This document shows positions 59,580-64,000 of a stretch of DNA of 64,000 bases, piece after piece; within the stretch, counting starts at the first letter, position 1; each line of letters begins with the position of its first letter. The translations under genes were made by a program, and so were the position numbers. The stretch is from Alligator mississippiensis (taxonomy: Eukaryota; Chordata; Crocodylia; Alligatoridae). Where the stretch lies: the NCBI RefSeq assembly GCF_030867095.1, contig NC_081829.1:67539181-67603180 (forward strand). Reading direction: 5' to 3'. Under the pieces are notes generated by a model that worked only from the letters and a program-made list of their open reading frames with translations, made no database searches and was not told the origin of the DNA.

Positions 59580-62500
59580 AATGCTACCTATTGCCATTCT
59601 AGAGACTACTAACCATAATAGAAGACTTAAAAAATAAACTGATTTCTGAGAGAAAAGACAAATTGCTCTTGGAATTAAAAATCCGTGAAGAAGTTACGCA
59701 GGAATTCACTCAATATTTTGCTCAACAGGGAAATGACTTCCGGTAAGTTAATTTTTTTTTTTTTTTAGTAGGTTTATTTCTAATTGTTAATTTCTTTTTC
59801 TGTCTAAACCGGTCTAATTTTCACTTCACATATTCAATATGTGTATACTTGCACTTTTATATAAAATAGGAGGAAAAAGCTCTTAATTATTCAAATCTCT
59901 AAAAGAAAAGGAAGAGAAAAAGCTTAATTGGCCCAGTGCTTGTTTGATTGTAAACAAACTCTATGATTCAACCTCTGCATGAACAAGACACAAATGTGCA
60001 TCCTGACATGTGCATGTGACAGGAAGAAGTCTCTAGGCTGCCCACAATGTTGGCCTACTTACCTGTCTAGGGCAGTCTGCCCTGTCTCATCTGCCATGCC
60101 TTGATGTATAAAAGAGGATGTACTAATATGGGAGGCTGCCCATTTTTATGCTCTGATGCCTAGGGCAATATACACTGCTCTGAACCTCCAATTATACCAT
60201 GCCCCATGCCTCGCAGATGGCATCCAAAGTACAAACTCTGCCACAGGCATCTTCTGACATGCCTGGGCCTCCTGCCTCCTCACCGGGGCCTCCAATTTAT
60301 GCCCTTTCACTAGGGCTTCCACTCTGCCCATGTGCAGTCTTTCAGGCCCTACTCTACACTGCTGTCTGCTGCCATTACTCTGGGCCATGTGCAGTCCTTC
60401 AGGCCCCATAAGGCCCTACTCTACACTGCCACCGGACACTACTCTGTCCCTTCACTGGGGCTATGGGGCCTTAAACCCCATGGGCCTCAGGTGCCTGCAG
60501 ACATGCCTGGGCCCACTTAGGCCGTGGGTGTCTGCCGACAAACCTGTACCCTTTTTCAGGCTCCACACAATAAGCCTGGGTCCTGCCTCAGGCCTGACTT
60601 AGTGGGTCTGGGTGCCTGTGCTTTTCTCAGGGTATGGTCCCCTAGCCTTTCCCCTCCATGGGGTCACCCACAAGGCAGCAGGGGCTGAGGCTTTCTGGTG
60701 TCCCATACTCTCCCTTCACTGGGGAGGCACAAGTGTGGCATTTCCTGGAAGCTGCCCTGCCACGAGCAGCTCCACCACACCATCCAACCCCAGCAGGGTA
60801 TAGTTTTAGGTTATTTCCCCAGAACCAGGAACCTCTTCCATCCCCATAATTCCTGCCCTGTACCTCCCAGATGTTGTAAGCAGCAGCTCCAATCAGGCTA
60901 TGTTTTCCCTCCAGCTGCTTGCAGCAACTGCTGGCTCTACTGCTCAGTGCCTGTTCTTGCCTCTAGCAGCTGGGCCCTCTTCCCAATCAGGCAGCTTCCT
61001 GCTAGCCCTTTCACTTTGCTGATTGGGAGTGCAGTCCCCTGCAGGCTGCTCTGCTGCCTGTTCTGGCCCTTAAAGTGGCAGACACCAAAGGTGTCCTGCT
61101 ACACATCCAATCCAGCCTCCTTTATAAAGAGGAAAATACAACTAACCACATGCATCAATGGGTCATCAGCATGCCTTTCTGCTTGGTTCCAGCATGAGGA
61201 AGTGAATCTTACCCTGTGTATGGGTACTCTTATTCGACAGCATAAATAATTTATATTTATCTTTTGTCTCTTGTGAAGACACCCGACAGCCTATAAAGGA
61301 CACAATACAAGAAAGAACAAATGGCATGGTGTATTATGCCAGCATAAGATGGTATATCTACATTACTTCCCTAGTGTGTCTCAGCAGTAACACCCTGCAC
61401 ACCTGTTCATGCTTATGTACTTCATGACTTGTAAAACACTTTGAGTGTAAAGCAGCAAATGTACCTGTGATAACTGGAGGAGGATGTCTCCAGAGCAGTA
61501 ATCTTGAGCTAGGTTTGAAACATTTGGGAGCAGCTGTGTGAGATGTCCCTGGAATGGACAGAGATTTGCACTTCCAGGTTTAGAATGAGCAAGGTCAGGA
61601 AAGTCCTATGCTAGGACACACTGGGTACATCCGGACAAGTGTGCACATGTGGCTTGTGGCACTCCAAAGCAGTTTGTGGTGCTGCAGAATGCACGTGGAG
61701 CATGTGCATCCATTCACCACGCTGCTAATCTTCAGTGCAGAGTTTTGGGGTTTTTTTGACACCAGGAGATTTCCGCTCCCCCCCCCCCCCCCCCAACAAA
61801 CAAAAAACAAAAAAACCAACAACAACAAAAACAACCCCCAACCAAAGGCCACTGCTGAAAAAAGGGTGTGGTACACGCTACAGCAGCATACAGTGCCAGA
61901 AAGGGGGCCTGGCTAGCCCGAGCTATGCTCCGAGCAGCAGGCTTGGTGCTGCCACTGCTGCCTCAGGAGGCCTCCAGGACCTGTAGGTAAGGCTTCTGGC
62001 CTCAGCTTCCCCTTCCCTACCTGGGTCACTTGGTTGTGTGCCAGAGCGTGTGTGCAGGAGCATGACCAATAGCAGTGGCACAAATATGTTACTATTTGCC
62101 CAGGGGAAACACTCACCCCTGCACATGCACACTTGTTGGGATGCTCCCACTAGGGTTATAGTGTAGACAAATGCTCTAAGTCTTAACTTGGAGGAGGAGG
62201 ATGATAATAATAATAATAATAACATCTTTACAATATAAACAAGGCTCTAGTTAAATGCAGAGACAGCTATTTCCATCAGAAAGCAAAGATTTTTTTTTTT
62301 TTAAATGGTTCAAATCTACTACTCAAACTGTGATGTCAAAAAACATAGAATGCATGCAACTTGTACAATAAAAAATGTACAAAGAAATAAAAATCTAAAA
62401 TTCTTTATTGACCAGCTAAATCCACTGAAATGAAAGAACACTTGTAACAAATCTAACAAGTCTAAACTTTCAAGCTACCCAAGGCAAATCATCATATTGG

Positions 62501-63297
62501 GAAGACTATTCTTATACTTCCTAAAGGTGTCAGTAGCTCATACAGTCCTATTAAAATTGCAGAAGGAAAGCCAGTTGCAAGGAGTATTTAATTCATGAAC
62601 TAATATTATCAGTACTTTCCAGATAAGCACTAAAAAACGTTGCTTAAGTCCTGAAATAGTGACATAAAATCTTGTGTTTTGAGAGAAACTTCAGGCATTT
62701 TAAAAATGGCAATCCATAATCCCACTGCAAACAAGTTCTATGCAGGAGATAAAAATCCAGTAGTGTACTGTAAGTGCTTGAAGTTTGAAGCTCATCATTT
62801 CTAAGAATGGAAAATACATGTACCAATGTGTGTTGCATAGCTCATGTCCAGTGAGATGCCCAATTTACAACCAAGCTATGAAGTGCTTAAAGACTTGTAA
62901 TTAAACAGCTATGAACAAGTCTTTCTAAACGAGACAATAATTGTGTAGTGTTTGTTGCATGGGGGGCGGGGGTTAAGGTGGATTGGGGGGGGGATTTTTT
63001 GTGGTATTTTGGTTTTTTTTAACTCTAAGTTAAAGAAACCTGAAACAAATGGGTATTCCTTCTTGCCTGTTAAGTCAAAACGTCAGTGACTTAATAGGGT
63101 GGAAATTACTTTCTTTCTAAGATCACTTAATTTTTCTTTAATTCAGGGTGGCCCTTAATCGTGAACGAGAGTTACTAGAGGAAACTTCTGAAAAACGCTT
63201 AGAAATCTACAAGGATCTTGTAAATGAATGCATCAAACTACCTGATGAAGAAGAAAAAATAAAGGATGCTCGTTATAATGAGCAAGCTGCAACTCTG
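39235..63297 (+). CDS. KIF20B: KIF20B (kinesin-6, MPHOSPH1), N-terminal 680 residues, 14 coding exons; gene continues past the window
   Basis: KIF20B is a plus-end-directed kinesin-6 acting at the central spindle and midbody in cytokinesis (family knowledge). I joined exons 39235-39390, 40429-40515, 40624-40743, 40944-41082, 45642-45826, 48864-48912, 49642-49836, 51640-51751, 52376-52447, 52539-52685, 53918-54080, 58584-58907, 59603-59742 and 63147-63297. They total 2,040 nt, keep one frame, and all introns are GT-AG. The motor spans about residues 61-475, with P-loop GVTNAGKT (156-163), switch I NTCSSRSH (342-349), switch II DLAGSE (377-382) and the [12 protein letters not shown] helix (426-437). 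Residues of about 170-265 form the long loop insertion typical of kinesin-6. An acidic neck/linker follows, and coiled coil begins near residue 584. Human KIF20B is about 1,820 residues, so more than half lies beyond the edge. The ATG follows a non-coding exon; spliced context has G at -3 and G at +4. The 'SLEDVM' segment and '[11 protein letters not shown]' favour KIF20B over KIF20A. Confidence 0.95.
39391..40428 (+). other. KIF20B intron 2
   Basis: About 1.0 kb with a GC-richer block ending in a poly(C) run at about 39947-39959. No repeat named. Confidence 0.6.
40429..40515 (+). CDS. KIF20B: KIF20B exon 3 (residues 53-81), first motor strand
   Basis: The exon lies between acceptor TTTAAG and donor CAG|GTGTGT. 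It encodes [10 protein letters not shown], the beta-1 strand and the RIRP nucleotide-contact motif of kinesins. Phase 0 at both ends. Confidence 0.95.
40624..40743 (+). CDS. KIF20B: KIF20B exon 4 (residues 82-121)
   Basis: Acceptor TCATAG and donor CAT|GTAAGC. It encodes the motor segment ending in QKFMFSH, just before the VFGPETTQ motif of the next exon. Phase 0 at both ends. Confidence 0.93.
40944..41082 (+). CDS. KIF20B: KIF20B exon 5 (residues 122-168), P-loop exon
   Basis: Acceptor GCTTAG and donor AAG|GTATGA. It carries VFGPETTQ and the ATP-binding P-loop GVTNAGKT followed by YTFQG. The N in place of the usual G/S before AGKT is normal for KIF20B. Ends in phase 1. Confidence 0.95.
42846..43208. 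repeat. Copy of the 61623-62148 repeat family (intron 5)
   Basis: It shares CCAGGTAAGGCTGCTAGG-type interior sequence and the right end GCACTTGTCTGGGTGTGCCC with the family. The left end is lost. Confidence 0.6.
43718..43750. repeat. (GT)n microsatellite
   Basis: GT repeat in KIF20B intron 5. Confidence 0.95.
44426..44545. mobile_element. Short TIR element inside the intron 5 composite
   Basis: GAACTAAAGCACCT (44426-44439) and AGGTGCTTTAGTTC (44532-44545) are exact inverted 14-mers. The interior includes a fragment of the 42846-43208 family. Confidence 0.6.
44546..44610. repeat. (CA)n microsatellite with A-tail
   Basis: An uninterrupted CA run followed by A's, in KIF20B intron 5. Confidence 0.95.
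44720..44946 (+). repeat. CR1 3'-end remnant in KIF20B intron 5
   Basis: AGGCTGGACATAAGGAAGAA, TTGGAACAGGCTGCTGCC and GGGGGCTGGACTCTGATC are typical of the end of CR1 ORF2 and its short 3' UTR. Confidence 0.8.
45642..45826 (+). CDS. KIF20B: KIF20B exon 6 (residues 168-229), GILPRT and loop-6 insertion
   Basis: Acceptor TTTACAG and donor GAG|GTATGG. It encodes [12 protein letters not shown], then [12 protein letters not shown] and a charged stretch that opens the long kinesin-6 loop insertion. Ends in phase 0. Confidence 0.94.
45827..48863 (+). other. KIF20B intron 6
   Basis: It holds the hAT element 47872-48629. The remainder is AT-rich and unassigned. Confidence 0.7.
47872..48629 (+). mobile_element. 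Non-autonomous hAT element in KIF20B intron 6
   Basis: It starts CAGTGGTTCTCAGC and ends GGTAAGAATGCTG. Flanks are CTCTAAGT (47864-47871) and CTCTAAAT (48630-48637), 7 of 8 matching. Confidence 0.8.
48864..48912 (+). CDS. KIF20B: KIF20B exon 7 (residues 230-246), small loop exon
   Basis: This is a 49-nt Ser/Asn-rich microexon in the loop insertion. The acceptor is TTAATAG and the donor AAG|GTATGT. It is needed to move from phase 0 to phase 1 between its neighbours, which supports it despite its size. Confidence 0.8.
48913..49641 (+). other. KIF20B intron 7
   Basis: Nothing recognised besides a T-rich tract before the acceptor. Confidence 0.6.
49642..49836 (+). CDS. KIF20B: KIF20B exon 8 (residues 246-311)
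   Basis: Acceptor TTGGCAG and donor GAG|GTAACT. It encodes the end of the loop insertion, then [13 protein letters not shown] and IYDLL, the conserved kinesin EIYNE core strand, and [11 protein letters not shown]. Phase 1 at both ends. Confidence 0.95.
50021..50251. mobile_element. MITE with TIRs in KIF20B intron 8
   Basis: The left end TGGGCATGTCTACACATGCA and right end GTGCACATGTAGATGCACCT form imperfect inverted repeats. The interior is A/T-rich with 'cacattaaagtg' motifs. Related motifs recur near 20730-20830. Confidence 0.6.
50308..51516 (+). mobile_element. Solo LTR in KIF20B intron 8, target duplication GCAAT
   Basis: It starts TGTTTACCAGG, ends CACTTGTTACA and is flanked by exact GCAAT at 50303-50307 and 51517-51521. 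A part near 51350-51420 matches the reverse complement of 60130-60200, placing both in one LTR family. Confidence 0.82.
51640..51751 (+). CDS. KIF20B: KIF20B exon 9 (residues 311-348), switch I part
   Basis: Acceptor TTTCAAG and donor AAG|GTGAGA. It encodes [19 protein letters not shown] and the start of switch I (NTCSSR), completed as SSRSH by the next exon. Ends in phase 2. Confidence 0.94.
51752..52375 (+). other. KIF20B intron 9
   Basis: Nothing recognised; AT-rich with a T-rich acceptor tract. Confidence 0.6.
52376..52447 (+). CDS. KIF20B: KIF20B exon 10 (residues 348-372)
   Basis: Acceptor TTTTTAG and donor TGA|GTAAGT. It completes switch I (SHSIFTVKI). The intron to exon 11 is only 91 bp, the shortest in the window. 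Ends in phase 2. Confidence 0.93.
52539..52685 (+). CDS. KIF20B: KIF20B exon 11 (residues 372-421), switch II
   Basis: Acceptor TTTCAG and donor GAA|GTATGC. It encodes LCDLAGSER (switch II, residues 375-383) and [16 protein letters not shown], the kinesin helix alpha-4 region. Ends in phase 2. Confidence 0.96.
52686..53917 (+). other. KIF20B intron 11
   Basis: A stretch at about 52947-53010 (GTGATACCTCTTTATTGGGC) resembles a common reptile repeat that I cannot name. A poly(C) run lies at 53784-53806. Confidence 0.5.
53784..53806. repeat. Poly(C) run in intron 11
   Basis: More than 20 consecutive C's about 110 bp upstream of exon 12. Length may be a sequencing artefact. Confidence 0.85.
53918..54080 (+). 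CDS. KIF20B: KIF20B exon 12 (residues 421-475), end of motor
   Basis: Acceptor CCTTCAG and donor AAA|GTAAGT. It encodes [17 protein letters not shown], then VNISQC and [15 protein letters not shown], the last motor-domain helix. Ends in phase 0. Confidence 0.96.
54421..54500 (+). repeat. Intron 12 repeat, copy 1
   Basis: AGGTAACTTTGTAGTAT and GGTAATGGCAATGAGGAAC recur in the same order at about 57994-58076. A 17-bp centre is inverted between copies. Confidence 0.75.
55768..56026 (+). mobile_element. Outer CR1, left part (KIF20B intron 12)
   Basis: It carries the CR1 ORF2 region from the '[15 protein letters not shown]' pattern to 'VQRRAT', broken by stops. It is interrupted by the inner CR1 and resumes at 57467. 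Confidence 0.8.
56027..57466 (+). mobile_element. Inner CR1 nested in another CR1
   Basis: It is 5'-truncated and starts in the RT region ([12 protein letters not shown], then [18 protein letters not shown]). Further motifs are [30 protein letters not shown] and [13 protein letters not shown] at 56496-56498 replaces the Gln codon of the PQG motif, and a frameshift lies near 56770. The 3' end has the diagnostic TTCTATGATTCTATGATC. Confidence 0.9.
57467..57897 (+). mobile_element. Outer CR1, right part
   Basis: It continues at AGAGGGCAAGGGAATAGG, exactly where the left part stopped in the CR1 ORF2, through SLEKRRL-type sequence to the 3' UTR (GGGAACTGGACTTGATTG). Confidence 0.82.
57994..58076 (+). 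repeat. Intron 12 repeat, copy 2
   Basis: It is the same unit as 54421-54500 in direct orientation, with the 17-bp centre reversed. The two copies bracket the nested CR1s. Confidence 0.75.
58154..58541. mobile_element. Non-autonomous hAT element in KIF20B intron 12
   Basis: Inverted ends CAGGGATCCTAGAAA and AAAACTAGCATGCCTG. Flanks are GTTACCTC (58146-58153) and GTTATCTC (58542-58549), 7 of 8 matching. Confidence 0.75.
58584..58907 (+). CDS. KIF20B: KIF20B exon 13 (residues 476-583), neck/linker
   Basis: Acceptor TTAATAG and donor CTG|GTATGT. It is a 324-nt low-complexity acidic linker. The anchors are [13 protein letters not shown] after the motor and [15 protein letters not shown], both patterned like mammalian KIF20B. 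Glu/Lys/Met-rich sequence follows. Phase 0 at both ends. Confidence 0.92.
58908..59602 (+). other. KIF20B intron 13
   Basis: Nothing recognised except a poly(A) run at about 59549-59573. Confidence 0.6.
59603..59742 (+). CDS. KIF20B: KIF20B exon 14 (residues 584-630), coiled-coil start
   Basis: Acceptor ATTCTAG and donor CCG|GTAAGT. It encodes [15 protein letters not shown] and [14 protein letters not shown], the charged heptad-like start of the stalk. Ends in phase 2. Confidence 0.93.
60004..61103 (-). mobile_element. Solo LTR in KIF20B intron 14, target duplication CATCC
   Basis: On the minus strand it starts TGTAGCAGGACACC and ends CACATGTCA. CATCC is repeated exactly at 59999-60003 and 61104-61108. 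It carries the ATCAAGGCATGGCAG signature (60091-60105, complement). The start resembles 35050 onward. Confidence 0.82.
61623..62148. mobile_element. DNA transposon with TIRs in KIF20B intron 14
   Basis: The left end (61623-61650, with CATCCGGACAAGTGTGCACA) and the right end (62121-62148, with GCACACTTGTTGGGATGCTC) are inverted repeats. ACT at each side may be a 3-bp duplication. The interior matches copies at 42846-43208 and 4538-4900. Confidence 0.65.
63147..63297 (+). CDS. KIF20B: KIF20B exon 15 (residues 630-680), stalk; last exon in window
   Basis: Acceptor ATTCAG and donor CTG|GTATTT. It encodes [20 protein letters not shown] and a Glu/Lys-rich segment of the stalk. Ends in phase 0. No further exon is recognisable between 63298 and 64000, so the rest lies to the right. 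Confidence 0.92.
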
Positions 63298-64000
63298 GTA
63301 TTTCTTTCTCTTCTCTCTCACTCTTTTTGAGTCATCATCTTTTGACAGATTTACTATCTATGTTAAATCTACTGCTTAAAGTGTTTAGGACCTCCCTTTT
63401 TCAGGTATCTTAACTGTCTCTAGATTCCTTTGGTTTAGTGATGGCTTCAAGCATCTGTGTTCCAAATTGAGAGATCATAATTGTTCTTAAGTTAGAGGGC
63501 AGTACATGTAGCTTTAGTATTGAACTTTTGGTAGTCTGTCTGGGAGACTTTTTTCAAGGAATGAAAGTGTGTACCTGCACATCTAAGGAAAACGGAATGA
63601 AACTTCTGTGGCATACAGAAAGCTGTGATACCCATATCTTCGTTTTTGCTGACAGTATAGAAACAAGACGCAAAAATGACAAAAGAAAAACCCAAATGTT
63701 CTGACTGCACGGTTGCTACTGAGCCGCCGAAACAGGGAAACATGGTTTCGCAACATTGTCAAAGGCTTGAAATACCTGTACTGGCAAACCACGAAGAGCA
63801 GCTCAGCGGCACCAAGGTCTTTTGTCAGTAAGCTGCAATCTGCAAACTTGGGTAAAGACACCAAGGCATCTTGTCACTAAGTGGCAATCTGCAAACTTAA
63901 ATGAAGCCTAACCTCAATGGAATACAATATAGACTAAGATACAAAGTTGAAAAGGGTATCTTACCACAATGCTGTACAAAATAGTGAGACACAAGCCATG
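63298..64000 (+). other. KIF20B intron 15, left part
   Basis: No further exon is seen. It holds the 49-bp tandem duplication at 63810. Confidence 0.6.
63810..63905. repeat. 49-bp tandem duplication in intron 15
   Basis: Two head-to-tail units, each starting CACCAAGG and containing GGCAATCTGCAAACTT or GCTGCAATCTGCAAACTT. Confidence 0.75.

Noticed and set aside
60698-61249. 183-codon plus frame in intron 14
   Set aside because: It lies mostly within the antisense solo LTR 60004-61103 and shows no domain.
39235-63297. KIF20A rather than KIF20B
   Set aside because: The [12 protein letters not shown]-loop context, LKPHRCREY insertion and SLEDVM linker pattern fit KIF20B, and its introns are large.

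Overview
This is a vertebrate genomic window, most likely from a non-avian sauropsid. A crocodilian is my first guess and a turtle the alternative; nothing here settles it. The reasons are CR1 LINEs ending in ATTCTATG-type repeats, many small hAT elements, Ty3/gypsy retrotransposons of the Gmr1 type, and a KIF20B gene with ordinary vertebrate exon structure. There are no bacterial-style genes, no CRISPR array, and I found no tRNA or rRNA gene.

Layout. Positions 1-37,900 are intergenic and built largely from layered mobile elements. The main one is a complete Gmr1-like gypsy retrotransposon (24,983-34,945) with two LTRs, a tRNA-Gly primer site and a perfect 5-bp target duplication (CTTAG). A solo LTR sits in its 5' LTR, a CR1 LINE between its integrase and reverse transcriptase, and another solo LTR in its 3' LTR. 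A second, broken Gmr1-like pol lies on the minus strand (15,460-18,485) and is split by an LTR. Further solo LTRs, at least four hAT elements and several CR1 tails fill much of the rest.

A CpG-rich promoter at about 37,950-38,650 starts the only host gene I can support: KIF20B (kinesin-6, MPHOSPH1) on the plus strand. It has one non-coding first exon (ends 38,374) and 14 coding exons (39,235-63,297). These encode the first 680 residues: the whole motor domain, the neck and the start of the coiled coil. All 14 coding exons join in frame with GT-AG introns, and the gene runs off the right edge. The promoter carries a ZNF143-like site, a CCAAT box and a CHR-like element, which suits a G2/M-expressed cytokinesis motor.

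The introns hold hAT elements, two solo LTRs, a CR1 nested in another CR1, and several inverted-repeat elements. I found no undescribed functional system. The items most worth a second look are the Gmr1-like element with integrase ahead of reverse transcriptase, the ATG/splice-donor-like motif shared near the 3' end of several diverged LTRs, the long open frame of the nested CR1, and an exact 17-bp inversion between two copies of an intronic repeat.
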